Positions 1 through 12,450 of a stretch of 64,000 bases of DNA are shown here, piece by piece. Below the pieces are notes generated by a model. It was not told the DNA's origin. It did not search any database and saw only the letters and a list, made by a program, of their open reading frames with translations. The DNA comes from Loxodes magnus (taxonomy: Eukaryota > Ciliophora > Karyorelictea > Loxodida > Loxodidae), in assembly GCA_946699065.1 (NCBI GenBank), contig CAMPDV010001305.1, forward strand, positions 62,001 to 126,000. The letters are read 5' to 3'. The position numbers and the translations under genes are program-made. Within the stretch, counting starts at the first letter, position 1. Each line of letters begins with the position of its first letter.

Positions 1-3000
1 ATTAAAGTGGATATAAATGTTTTACTAATTTTAATTAAATCTAAAACAGCTAAATCCTAAAAAATTGCTATGTAGTTCTATTCTATATTTGCATCTGTTA
101 TAATAGCTTTGATACCTTTAATATTTTTATAAGATCTATCATAGATTATTTTAATGAAGCATAAGCTTTTAAATTATATTCAGAAGGTTTTTTAAGGAAT
201 ACTTTATGAGTAAAAGTTTATTGAAATAAGCATTTAAAATAAATATTTAAAATGAGAAAGCTTTTATTCATATAAGTACTTTTAATAATTAAGCATACAC
301 TTAATTTTAAGTTTTTAAATCCCTTGAAATAATTTATAATTATTCTTTTTCTTTATTACTTATATAGCATCTTAATAACTCTACTTTAATTATTTAAATT
401 AGCTATTTCTATTCATTTGCGTAGTTATCTTTTATACTATTAGACTTTATACACTTGTATTATGAACTTTATATATCATCTTAAATGAACTCATGATTCA
501 ATTACCTATGTAAGTATAATTGCTCTAAGCTCTATAGTTAAATATACTTAATTTTGCTTATTTTATTGTCTATATCTTTAAATTCTTTATTCTTCATATT
601 AAATCTATTAAATTCCTACTAGCTGCTAATATTAATAAAGTGCTTCTATGCAAAATAAATAAAAGAATAAACCATTTAAAATTAAAAGATTTGAAGTATT
701 TATGCTAATTAAATTTATGAAAACAGAATTACCAATATTAATGTGATATCATTCTATTAATTAATAATCACTACCATTTGTAATACTCTAATCATGCAGT
801 CCTTGTCTTCATATCCTTTTATTTTTCAATTTATTATTTCATAGATTTTCGCTTTTAGAGTAACAACTTTCCATTATTTTTAGATTTAAGCTAACAAAAT
901 GATAGATATAGACTAGATTATCTTATACAACTTTCTTAAAGAGAGAATTCTTCTTTGTATGTTCCACTAATTTTATTCGTATTGGATTTGAAAAATAAAG
1001 CTAAGGTAATTGTGATATGACTGAAATTAATTAAATTCCTAAACTAAGTCTCTTCAGACACTTTTATTATTAGAATGTTTTTCATTTTTACTATTACAAA
1101 CTTGATGATCATTGTTGTGAAATCTTCTACTATCATAGTTGATTACTTGAATTTTCCATAATGCTCTGCCAATATTAATGATGCAAATCTATTTAAGTTT
1201 TATTCATAGAGTTTAAATGAATTTAGTCTTCAATTATTAATTTATTTTCCAGTATTCTGAGTTCCTCACATAATGTAAGCTTTAAAATTTGTATGAATTT
1301 AGCTAAATTAAATATCAATTTTGCTGGTAGATTATGCAAGATATTTAAATTTGTAAGTTGCAATTACTAAGCTATCTACAATGGGCAGATCTATTATACA
1401 ATTTATGTTTATTGAGTATCTTGTTGTAGATGAATTTGCTGATTCTTTTGTCCTCTATCTTAATCTATTATGGTTCTGATTTGTAAATTGAAATATTGGT
1501 TTGAAGTAGCTTGATTGTATTAATTGAGGAAGTATCTTTGATTATAAATATAATAAGTTTAAATAAGCAGTTCTTAAATATGAATGGATATAACTAGATG
1601 CTTATTATATTAAAAGCTTATTTAATCTTTACTATTTTAATAATTAGTTTCTTTGCTTATTTCTTTCTATTTATTACTAGTGCTAAGCATATTTATTTAC
1701 TTCAATAGTTCAATCTACTTCTCTTTATTATTCAATTCAACCTTTCTCTTTATATCTAATCTACCTTTTAACTTAAATAACATAGCTATCTAGATTATTT
1801 ATCTTAGTTCAAATTATTAAGCTGTTAATATGCTTAATACCTAAATTTATTTGGAAGCAGAAAATTATAGAAAGAAAAAGTTTTTAAGAATAAAGAATAA
1901 AGAGAATGTGAGAAGCTTATCAACTGTATATTGCTGTCCCGGATTTAAGAGTTTAGAAAATCTATTAACAGAAGATTTAGTTTCATATGTCTAATGATAA
2001 CAGATATAAACCAATCAAATCCAGAACTTACTATCGCCAGAGTTTAAGACTTTAAAATCAAAATATAACAGAAAACTTTCAATCAACTAATCTAGTCAAG
2101 TATCTAATGAGTAAATTTGATCTAATTAGTGTCTACAGTTGTTATCAAATGAACACCAAAGGTTTCTCATACGTAATTAATAAAATAATCAAAATCCCAT
2201 CATTCATTTTATTTGATAAACTTATGTCTCTTTCAGATAGATGCATAAATAATAAATAGCTAAATAGCTTTAAATTTGATTTAAACTAAAGCTAATTAAT
2301 AATTAAACTATGAGACTATTTAATTTCTAGTTGTTTGATTCTATTAAATTCATATTCATATATTCATTATATATGAAAATGAGTGACATAATCAACTTAT
2401 AAGCTTAATCTTGAGATTTACCATCACTTTATTACCTTTAAGTGTATCTCAGAATCAAACTTTGAAGACTTCTCTTTATTAAACTCAATCTTCTTCGAAA
2501 GAAGATACTCAGAGTGGAATAATCGTAGACAAAGAATTGTTAAGACTTAAGATTACTCAACTCAAGTAAGTTTCTATCACTTAGTTACCTAATTTTCAAC
2601 TATGATTAAGTAGTTGCTAGAAGTTTAAATTATATCAGTAGAAAGTATTATCACCTTTCGTTTTTATGTAATTGGTTAACTGAAGAAAGAGTAACATAGA
2701 ACAAAGAATAGCTACAACTATTATTCGCTAGAGATAAGAATTATACTTTAGCTTGTACAGATTTACAATAAATCTATCAAATATGCAGAGCCATTTTAAT
2801 AATAAAAAAACCTTCAACTCGCATATTTACCTTAATATTACTATAAAATCCTCATCTTGCAGCTTCTGTCTGTAAAATTTAAAAAGATTAGACTATTTTA
2901 GAATCAAATAAAACTAAAGAAAGAAAGAATTTCCTAAAATAAGTAGAACAAAAAGCAAGTGAAGAACAGTAGATGTAATAAAAGTACGCTGAGTGATTTA

Positions 3001-4020
3001 ATGCAGTTAGTAGATGAAGAATTTACAGGTGATTACTATTTTAGAAAGCGTCTACAATAGAATTTTTATATTTTGCATTTAATCTTGAGGAATACAGAGG
3101 AGATCAGAATCAAGTTACTAAGTAAGAAAGATTTCCTTGATGATGCAATTTTTTAAAGAATTAAATTGCTAAGTTTCTATTTAAATTTTTAATGATTACA
3201 TAAATTAACCAACCAATGCTCATACTCACTAGACGATATCATATTTAAAAAGTAAAGCATTCTAGTAAATTTAAATTAAAGAACCAGCTACTAAAATATC
3301 TTAATACTTAGTTAAATAATATATAATCTTGATTGACTTCTAAATCTGAATAATAGGTAAAGTAATTTTTACTTAACAAATAATTTAATTTTTATCTTTA
3401 GGTAATTTATTCATAAGTAAATAACCTAGCAATTTTATTTTCTAGCTAAATCTAAAACTCAAAAGGATATAATTATATGATAAGCAACTAAAAACACTGA
3501 ACTATTACCTATTCCAATTTTTTTCTTTTGCTTTAAAGTTTTTTCTTAGAGGTTTTTATTTTTGCTTAATGTGTATAAATCTATTTATTCTAATGAAGCA
3601 TCAATGTTTTATATATTCAGCATTGCTATTAACTTCCTTAAATGCTATCTAACCTAGAATTTTAAAGTTGTTTAGCAATAATTAAATAGGTTAAATATGA
3701 CAGTTACATTTTTAAAGGTAAATAATGAGGATTGGCTAGAAATAAGAGTTGCATTATAATTTCTTATGTGGATAATGAATATAATATTGGATTTGCATTA
3801 TATATGGAATGTGCTTAACTGATGCTGCTAGGAGAGTTAATGATATGCTAAAAATGCCTAGATCATTATAATAGTAATGATTGCTAAATTAGTTAGTTTC
3901 TTTATAAGGCTTTAATTAGATCTAAGTAGCTATTTATTTAATTATTTATAAATCTTCTCTTTAAATCTATCAACCTAAAATAATAAGTCTACCTTATCAA
4001 CTTAATTAAACCTATAACTT
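1..4020. other. AT-rich stretch without a convincing gene
   Basis: About 4 kb of very AT-rich sequence. With no fixed stop codon every frame is open, and the translations are the Leu/Ile/Asn/Gln/Tyr-rich text expected from AT-rich DNA. I recognise no domain and no clear coding bias. It may hold the end of a gene lying to the left, or decayed sequence. Confidence 0.5.
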
Positions 4021-4035
4021 TATTATATATATACT

Positions 4036-4102
4036 AAAAAATGCTTCAAGAAGGGCTTTAATACTGCCTTCTCAAAGAAGGAGAGAAAACCTGAAGCATT
4101 TT
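4036..4102 (+). other. Nested inverted repeat (potential hairpin) at the LINE 5' side
   Basis: An outer arm AAAATGCTTCA pairs with TGAAGCATTTT about 45 bases later, and an inner arm AGAAGGGC pairs roughly with GCCTTCT. The right copy (about 54,351-54,422) keeps the arms but has four extra bases (TACC) inside the left outer arm. It lies ~300 bp upstream of the first LINE reading frame, so it could be a 5' untranslated structure. Its role is unknown. Confidence 0.45.
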
Positions 4103-4340
4103 GTACTGCCACGTCTTTGATTTAAATAGTCCAACTTCCTCTATTAAGAATGGAAACTAGACTCATAACACAAGCTCTCAGACTACACAGAACCAAATTC
4201 ACTGATCGAACGAACATTATATAATAATACACTCAACGGTAAAAGGATATCAATGTATCTTTGATTGGATAAACTTCACTAAAAGGAGGAGAATAAAAAA
4301 AGAAAGGAATGAAGGGGTAAAAAAAGTCACAATCTAAGCA

Positions 4341-6250
4341 ATGATTAAACAAAAGAATGAACAATTTATTTCAGCCAAGTTCCCTGAAGAATAAATGGTA
4401 AGAATCTACTAAAATGCCTATGATGATCTATCAGATATGGTGACCGAAGTTTAATTTTACCCACTTTCTGAAAATACTGAGTTAGTAGAGAAAAATACCT
4501 TGGACTAAGAAGTGATACAAGTGTTTAGAAATCAAATATGCCGCAAGTATGAACAAGCAATGACCAAATTGATTTTTAAATAAAACGGAATAGTTTATTT
4601 GGTCTTCAACAATGAATAAAGATACTAGCAATTCGCATAATTCAGAGAATAAACATTCAAAGGCGTTAGAATTCCTATCTAAGCAAGAAATTAATTTGAA
4701 AACTTTGATATTCATAACTAGTCCGTTTACTTCATAATAAATGAATATTCAAACATTAAGAAAATAATGGAAAAAATGAGATAATATGGAAAACCTAGAG
4801 GAGAGGTATAGCATACATACCCAAACACTACAATGCTAACAGGTAGCAGAGTAGTGTACTTAGATTTAAAGGATACAGACGAAGCAAAGAGGATACCAGA
4901 AGTAATAGACTTGAACGGAAACAAAATGAGAAGACAGCACCAAGTAAATTTTATCTGTTGCTTATGCAAATGAAAGGGTTTCAGACCAACAATAACGAAT
5001 GGTGAAAACAACAAAAAGAAAACTACATACAAGAGATTTAGAGATGCTTGAAGGAGAATTTAAATTAACAATAAAAAAACCAGATTTAAAAGCAAATAAG
5101 AGGATAATTAAAGTAGGAGAATAAATGATTATAGAGGAAGCAAGAGAAGAAGAGAAGGAAATAGAACGAGGAAAGTAGAAAAGTAGTTAAAACAACTATA
5201 CAATTAAATTATAAAATTTTTTTATGCTAAATGAATAAATAAGAATTATTTTCATCAAAATGGAATTGGACAAAAAAATGAAGGCTTCAAAAAGAATTTC
5301 TATACCAACTCCTCGAAGAAGGAGAGGAAACAAGAATCTATTCTCGGGCAGTCTTCTTATACTTAACCTTAACCATTTTTTTAATTATCTTAGCAAACTG
5401 GAATATAATAGAACTATGGAGGACGGAAATAGACTCAGAAAAAAACTTTTGCTTATTCAAATATCGAAGGAGAAGTCTAGAAAGCAGGCTTCGCCTGCTT
5501 TGTACCAGGAGGTTTCTAAGTTTAACCCTTTTGGCCAGATGAGCATGGAATAGCTCATTAAAGTTGTACTAAACGTCCTGGAAGAGGTCTAAAAGCTAAT
5601 GAAGGACAATGAGAAGCTAATGCAACAACTTACCCTAGCAGAAGGAATAGAGTCAAGACTCATGTACTAGGAAAGAGAGCTAAGCGCCTTTTGAAACATA
5701 CCAAAATGATAGAATAGCTAATCCTAAAACTAGTTTCAGAAACAGCTGAACTGGATAACAGCGGAAAAATAAGAGAGAAATTGTAAACATTTAAGAAGAA
5801 CAAAGCAAAACTGGAGCTATAAAAATGGAAATTGAAGCCTAAAAAGAGCATATCCATCAAGAAAAATAATTAAAAATCAAAAAGAAATGCTTCTGTGGAA
5901 GCGTATGACATCTTTATCGGAAGTGTTGGAAATTTTAATAGAAATAAAAAAATATTGGATAAAAGAGAAAAAAAGACGAAGTCTGAATGAAAAGAATGTA
6001 TTCTAACCCGGATGGTTTAATATAAAAAATCAAGAAGGAACTAAGGCATATAAAAGGAAGGAAAGCCTAGAGAAACCAAAGTTCCCAATCTTGTTAAAAT
6101 TGAGTGGCCCAAATTTTTATATTTAACAGTAGGGAGCATGAACTGCTTTCATCCTTACGGGGTTGAAAATCCCTAAAACGGAAAATATAAATTAATAATA
6201 TAATTATTATTATATATATTATTTAAAACCGCCATAGTTGTTCGAAGGTG
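4341..6250 (+). CDS. LINE ORF1-like basic protein
   Basis: From ATG 4,341 (or ATG 4,395) one frame reads about 630 codons with TAA/TAG as Gln. The first ~220 residues look like a folded domain with hydrophobic strands (e.g. VVYLDLKD) and then a Cys cluster CCLCKWKGF, where TGA stands in the Trp position. The rest is Lys/Gln-rich with a coiled-coil-like part around 5,690-5,860 (TAELDNSGKIREKLQTFKKN). A second frame from ATG 5,260 also gives protein-like text (SMEQLIKVVLNVLEEVQKLM), so overlapping frames or a frame change cannot be excluded. ORF1 identity is inferred from its position upstream of the reverse transcriptase. The right copy lacks one base near ATG 54,661 and one near 55,213, so ATG 4,395 is the safer shared start. 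Confidence 0.45.
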
Positions 6251-6263
6251 AACAACAAGGACG

Positions 6264-6530
6264 TCTTCATCAGAGGTTGGGGAAGTTAAGTACTCATAAT
6301 CGACTTTATGTCTTCCTCTGCTTTGGTTTGGCCTCGAGACATAAGATTCTTAGACCTACGACACTGGCTTAGTTTAGTTTAATTCTGGAACGAAAAAGAA
6401 ATAATATTGCAAGGTTCATCAGAGGTGGGGAATTTAAGTACCCATAATTGACACATGTCGTCCTCTGCTTTGGTGATGCAATGAGACACAATCCTGCCAT
6501 GTCCTTGGACCTCCAACAAGTAGAAAAGAT
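6264..6530 (+). repeat. Two tandem ~100-bp related units, 150 bp apart
   Basis: The block starting TTCATCAGAGGT at 6,264 recurs at 6,415 with the shared pattern cagaggt..ggggaa..ttaagtac..cataat..cctctgctttgg. Both units are also present at about 56,635 and 56,785 in the right copy. The CAGAGG and CCTCTG ends of each unit are complementary, so each could form a stem. As protein, one frame gives two similar segments (FIRGWG.. and FIRGGEFKYP..), so this could instead be an internal protein duplication at the start of the LINE's second coding area. Confidence 0.5.
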
Positions 6531-6829
6531 TATGAGTATTCTTAAATTATATCAATCTAATTTAGATCACCATTAGCTCACAAGCAAAGACTTCAAACAT
6601 TTTCCATTTCGATAGTTTCTTCAATAAAACTATTGAAGCTTGTTGAGATTACTATCATTTTGGTACGCTCGAGAAATTTTTTTAGTGTCTGATTAAGAAA
6701 TTGTAAAATCCCTCGCCCTCCTTAGTAGCGATACTATCAAGACTGGCATTAAGTAAGATTATTATAATACTTTATTGTGTAAGTTGAGGTAACAGTGTAT
6801 TGACTAATACTCAATCTAATAAAGTATTC

Positions 6830-9800
6830 AACCATGAAATAAGCTTAGCAGATTATAAAAATGTATACCAATAAAAATGAACTGATTAATATAAATGCCA
6901 ATTGAATGTTGCTTCCTTTTAGTGGAAATCTCTGTACGTTTGTGTAAACAATAAACTTTTACTAAAGCATCAACATTTCTAGAAGCCTTTTGTGCTATAG
7001 AGGTTATAGGCAAAATGTAGGAACGAGTATAGCTAGACAGTTGTTAACCTAAACAGCTTTTCTTAGTGTGAAATCATAGGAAATGCTTCCTTTGAAGAGC
7101 TTTAACTAAATAATCTCTTCGAGAATCTTGAAAAACGAATTACGAAGCTTCAACATTTGTAAATGGAATAACCTTCATTGAGAAAAATTTTCTTCCATGA
7201 TACTAGTTCTACTTACTTTACTAACAAAGGGAGTTGATCTAGCTTTGTATCCTTATATGTGATAAATTTGGTAAGTTTTAAATAAAATCGGCATTATTCT
7301 TATGAATTAGCTCAAAAACACATTCTATAATATTTCCTTAGCTACGAGTTTTAAATTATTAATTATCTTCATATTAGTGAGCTTTTAAGGTAAATAGGAT
7401 CTACCTTTTCCTCATCCACTTTCTTAACTTTAGATTTAAATAAAAAGGAGAAAATTTACGTTTTTGGCAAAAGTGGTATATCAAGTAAAGCCTTCATTAT
7501 CAACAGCCTTTAAGCAAAAATATAATATTTTAAGTTCTATTGAAGTTGGAGTTTCTTTTTACCACAATAAAGCATTATCTTTGCTTATTGAACTAGAAAT
7601 ATCAAATAGCAATCCACTGTAGTGCCTATATTCCTTGTATTTTTCAAATAATAACAATCTTCTTATATTTCTACTTTTTAGTTACTCAATATTACTAAAC
7701 CTTTGATATTGTCAAAAGAGATATTTCTTAGGTTTAAATAACGATAATTTAAGTAATCATATTACTAAGTATAGCTACCACCTTTTAATTATAGACTTCA
7801 ATAATATTTAATAGCACTGCTACTATTATTTCTATAGCTAGCTCTATACTAAATAGTCATCATATCTATGTATAACTTAAATCATGTTGCATTATCAATG
7901 CCTCTTATCTAATAAAGCTAGTATTTAAAGAGTAAGTTTGAAAACTAATTAATAGTAGTTACTTATAACTTAAGTGCTTTATCCTTCTCTATTAGCTTTA
8001 GAGAAAATTAGCAAAATCTCTTTTGTAACTACGAAGTTTCCTTAAGGTCTTAAGGCTCTCTCGCTTAAAAACAAGAAGTTAGCAATTGATCCTCAAATAA
8101 GCTTAATTTCAGACTCACTTATTAAGCGAATTGAGATAAATCTGGCTGATCTTTTAGATGAAATCTAGGAGTGTCTAAAGTATAAAGAGCTGTTTCTTAG
8201 TTATAGTTCTCTGATTATTGCTAGATAAACTTGCTTAGAAACTTCATTCAATTGAAGCAAAAAGATGTGAACTGCAATCATTTAAGAACAAAGAAAGTAG
8301 ACCTAGTTAGTATAAAGGCTAGCTAGTCTAGATATAAGCGGAAATTAGCTGTCTTAGATTAAACTACTTAAGACATTAAAACTTTGAGCTTTTAATGTGA
8401 ATTAGAACAAAATAAGACATCGAAGTTCTAGGAGAGGTTTATTGATCTTACTGACATTCTGTGGAGAAAAACTGATTGAAGGATATAAACCAAATAGGGA
8501 AATATCAAAAAAGCTCATAAGTCTTAACTCAGATTGCAATTAAATTGAAATGCTAGATGTATTTCTGGTGTAACCTTAGTAGATAGTGTCACTAGCATTA
8601 ATCACATAATAGGATTTTATAGAAAGACACCAAATAATTTTAAGTCCCATCTTTTCAAAATTTTTCCTTAAGCATAATCACATACAACACTTCTCATTAT
8701 CCTTCCAACTAACTGAACGAGTATGTAGTGTCATTAGTAAATTTAGTAAGTTTCTTGATGATCTTTTCACTACAATTTATTAGAAGCGGCTTTCCCTGAA
8801 ACTAATTGAAAAGTTTAAAAACTGGTGTGCTGCACTTAGTTAGTAGCACTCGATTATTTAATAAGATAGAGTTTTAAAGCATATTTGATTATTTTTAAAA
8901 CCTTAATTATCTTGAAAAGATAGACTTTCGACAAAAATAGAAGAAACTAGGAAATCTATTAAAAAGCTAATCTCTTTAGAATATCACAAACTAATCACTG
9001 GCATAGTGCTATTAATATTTTGCTTTTCCTTTTTCCATCTTATGTTGTTTAAATAGCTTTACTTAACAATTTTTTAAGTACAATAATGCTTTTAAAGGAA
9101 GGCTCAGGGAGCTGCTTTTAGTTTAATATAGGTTTCTTTTATTAATTTCTTAATTCTAATTCTCTTTTGATTTTTAAAGGAACTAGGAGATGATTTTTCT
9201 TAAGCTGTCTTTTACTAAATATCTTGAAAAGGCTATAAGAAGCTTTTAATTATAGTCTTCTACTTACATGATCCCCTATTTGGATTTTCAAATAAAAGTG
9301 AATAATTAAAGTTATACTCATTCCTACACTTTTTCCTAATGTATCTCCAAACTCCTAACTTCGTTTTCAAGTTATATTATCATCGCTCATCTACAACTCC
9401 TAGCATTAAGTAAGTTTACATTTTAGATTATAGATTCAAACTCTGATTGACTTCTTAGTTATAATTAAGCTAGCTCTTGTAATTACAATTTCTTTGTTGC
9501 TTTAAATCTACTTTAATTCATTAAATTGACATTAGATATCTGAACTCGTTTACAAAGCTTAATTATTATCGTTTAGTTGAGAAGAAGTAAATTCCTTTAA
9601 TTCTTTACCGCTTTCTATTCCGTGATTTGAGGCACAGCATACTACTTTAGATCCACAGTCTTAGATCACTACCCTTTTTCCATGTTTCATTCTGTTATTC
9701 CGCGTTTTCTTTTATTATCTAACTTTGGTAAATTTTCACTTCTACAGCTCTAGCTTTGGTGTACTATGGTATTGTGATTCGATATTTAGAAGACAAAGCT

Positions 9801-11200
9801 AATGTTTTTGGATTTAAATGCAATAACTTTGATACTACATTAGTATATAGAGGAAGAGCTTATGATTTGATCCTACTATCTAAATCGGAAAAAGGTATGT
9901 AGCATTTAACAAAGGAAGCAAATAGTGCTTTTAGAACGTCTTTCTTAAATACAAATACTACCAAATGAGTATCTGTATAGTTTTTGAAAAAGAAAGGAAA
10001 ATAAACCAAGAAAGGCTTATAAATTAAAGAGAAGCCAAGCCTTTAAAAATAATAAGTCACTTACTTAGGAATATTATTGCATGAGAAAAATAATCTCATT
10101 AATCACTGTAAGGAAGCGGGATTTAAATAGCTAGCTGTAGTAAAGAAAGTTGTTTATCAATTGTTAAATTTAAAAACTTATACCTTGAAATTTTAAAAAC
10201 CTTTGCCGTTACTTTATTTTGCCTAAGATTGAATATGAGGGAGAATTAGTACCTTTGACTGTTTAAAAAGGTATTACTTCGATATTAAATGAAATTGGTA
10301 TGAGTATGAGATTCATATAAAGAAAAGCTTTTTAAGCAGAATCAAGATCTTTTAGTGAATCATGTTATGTAGACTTAAATTAACTTCCTTATAAACACAT
10401 CATGACTCTCAGGTTTTTCAAATTTTTAATAAAATTAGAAAAGAAAGTTTGGAAAAAGGCAATTCAATTATAGGAAGGAAGAGCATTTGAAAATAACTGA
10501 AAAGAAGATAACGAATACTATAATGACGTGATGAAGATGGATTAAGGTTATAATATTGATTCAAATAAAAAATAAATAAGCACAAGCTGAATTATAGTTG
10601 ATAAGCATGCTAAAATTTAAATAAAAATTAGATTTTATAGAGATTCTGATCAAAGTATTAACAGAATGACTAAACGGATATCTTTGTAAAATAATTTCAA
10701 AGTTTGACTTAGCTTCCAGAATTAATATATTCTGAATTTAATAAGCATTACGTAAGAGAAATCAATAGCATATATAAATGAGAATCCAATCGTACGATGT
10801 TCAAAAGGAGTTATAAGACTGTGATTATTATATTGATAATCCTTATTGTAAATGTGGAGAGTATGACACTTTTGATCAGATAATGATATGTATTATAAAC
10901 ACTAAGGGACTGATTTTTATGACAGGTTGGGAATCTTGATATAAAGAAACTAATAATTTACGATCAGGTATATATTAATTAATTTCCTAGAAAGTAATTA
11001 GATTATTTAGATCTTTAGATTAAAATTTCCACAGAAAGCTACTATCTTTCAGAGTGCAATTCTTCGATGTGATAGATGAGATTGGAAGAGCAGAATTCAA
11101 GTTTAACAAATTGAAGAAGAGAGAATGATGATTTGCTTTTTAAGACTTTGAAAGTGTCTTCGATCGAAAGAAGTAATTTTTGCAATTAAAGATGTCCATA
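6830..11200 (+). CDS. LINE ORF2-like polyprotein: reverse transcriptase and Cys-rich C terminus
   Basis: The recognisable part is at 9,771-10,130. AYDLILLSKSEKGMQHL resembles the palm motif that normally reads (F/Y)ADD-LILLS, and VTYLGILLHEKNNLINH matches the following YLG..H motif of LINE reverse transcriptases. Near 10,850 a CKCGEYDTFDQIMIC motif resembles the C-terminal Cys/His motif of LINE ORF2, and REWWFAF follows (two TGA codons read as Trp). Left and right copies differ by several synonymous changes in the C-terminal frame starting at 10,778. Upstream text at 7.0-9.6 kb is protein-like, but I could not identify endonuclease motifs. The RT and C-terminal parts are in different frames, so the gene is broken or contains unseen introns. 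Confidence 0.6.
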
Positions 11201-11249
11201 AGCACTTAAAGTTAAAATCTAAACTAAATAAACTTGATATATATGCAAG

Positions 11250-11930
11250 ATATTTCATTTTTCTTCTCATATTTAAAGGTTTGAATATTCAATTCTTCAT
11301 CAGATTTTCTGTAACCATATTTTCAAATTAATTATGAACTAAACTTTTAAAAATTTTAAGTCTTTCAAAGCATCTCTCCATAAGTTATATTCACAAGCCA
11401 ATCTTTTCAGTTTTAATTATCTTAGTCAGACTATTGTTCATATAGCTGATACTTTCTGTGCTATATTTAATCTAATAGCTGATTTTACTTAAAATTGAAT
11501 TAAACTTTTTGATATTGAATTAGTTAGTTATAAACTGAATTAGCTACTAGATGTATTATTATAAGTTACTTCTTCTTTCTAAAAACAAAAAGGAAAGAGT
11601 TTTCCCTATTTTATATAAGATTAAGCCTTATTTACCTTCCTTTCCCTTTCCCTTTCACTATACATTAGCTCAGCTAGTTATGCATTTCCTCGTTTTAGTT
11701 TAATACTTTACTTAAATTAATTCTTGTAACCCTTGATCTTATGTTCGCCCTTTTAAGGAACTGAAGACAGCTATTCTAGCCTTAGAGTTTTCTTGTCTTC
11801 TTTCAAGTTTCAAAGCTCTTAATTTAGCAAATAGTGCTATCAGATTTTTATTTATTTAACCCCAAGAAGCCTATCTAAGTTACTGCTTCTAGCTTTTTAT
11901 ATATGATATGACATAGAAAAATTTAACTGA
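11250..11930. other. AT-rich spacer, nothing identified
   Basis: Spacer between the LINE-like region and the reading frame at 11,933. It contains a pyrimidine-rich tract around 11,630-11,670 (CCTTCCTTTCCC and neighbours). No domain is recognised. Confidence 0.4.
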
Positions 11931-11932
11931 AA

Positions 11933-12450
11933 ATGGATATATTTTTAAAAGCTGCTGGCACTTATAAGAAAAAGGCATACGGTGGAGATTAATTACTATT
12001 GAATATAGTAAACACTCAAAAAAGAAGAATGAGACAAATGTTTGGATCTAAAGGAGACTGAAACAAGATAACTACTGTCAATAAGGGATAAATTAGCTTG
12101 AATCGATACGTAATAGAAGAATGCGAGTCTAGTAATTCTAGAGAAGAATGGAGTGACCCCTTGAACATTTGAGAAAACTTATAAACTGATTCCGTGACTA
12201 ACCTTTCAAAGGAAAAAGTCACGTAAATAGAATATTATTATTATTCTACTGTTTTAAAAAGACTTAATGATGAAGATTGCCTCTCATTACTCAGATCAGG
12301 ATATGACGAATCTATTGGAAGAAGAATTAGAATAAATCTAAGAAAATGAGAAGACTGATCAGATTAAATAATTTCCAAGAATACTCTTACTTGTGATTCT
12401 ATCTTACCTTGTGGTAAACCTATCAATGGTGAAACAACATAAATAAATTC
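11933..12450 (+). CDS. Uncharacterised reading frame, left copy
   Basis: From ATG 11,933 the frame reads MDIFLKAAGTYKKKAYGG and stays protein-like for ~170 codons, with acidic and aromatic stretches (ECESSNSREEWSD, KVTQIEYYYYS). I do not recognise a family. Five Trp positions are visible: four are TGA (GDW, NIW, KW, DW) and one is TGG. At 12,356 TGA is matched by TGG in the right copy (62,730), and at 12,365 TAA is matched by TAG (62,739). Both changes are silent only if TGA = Trp and TAA/TAG = Gln. Of about 14 substitutions between the copies I count about 4 as silent, so selection looks relaxed. The 3' end is unclear; a TGA near 12,673 is not conserved in the right copy. Confidence 0.5.

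Larger units (their letters stand above)
4020..11250 (+). mobile_element. Decayed non-LTR retrotransposon (LINE), left copy; approximate limits
   Basis: Two consecutive coding areas on the plus strand fit a LINE. The first (4,341-~6,250) is a basic ORF1-like protein. The second (~6.7-11.2 kb) contains a reverse-transcriptase palm region at 9,771-10,130 and a Cys-rich C-terminal motif near 10,850. No long terminal repeats are seen. Element limits are guesses: the left edge is set at the hairpin, the right edge after the Cys-rich domain. Frame changes within the second coding area suggest an old, inactive copy. The element is part of the 13.6-kb duplication and was already in place when the segment was copied. 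Confidence 0.6.
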
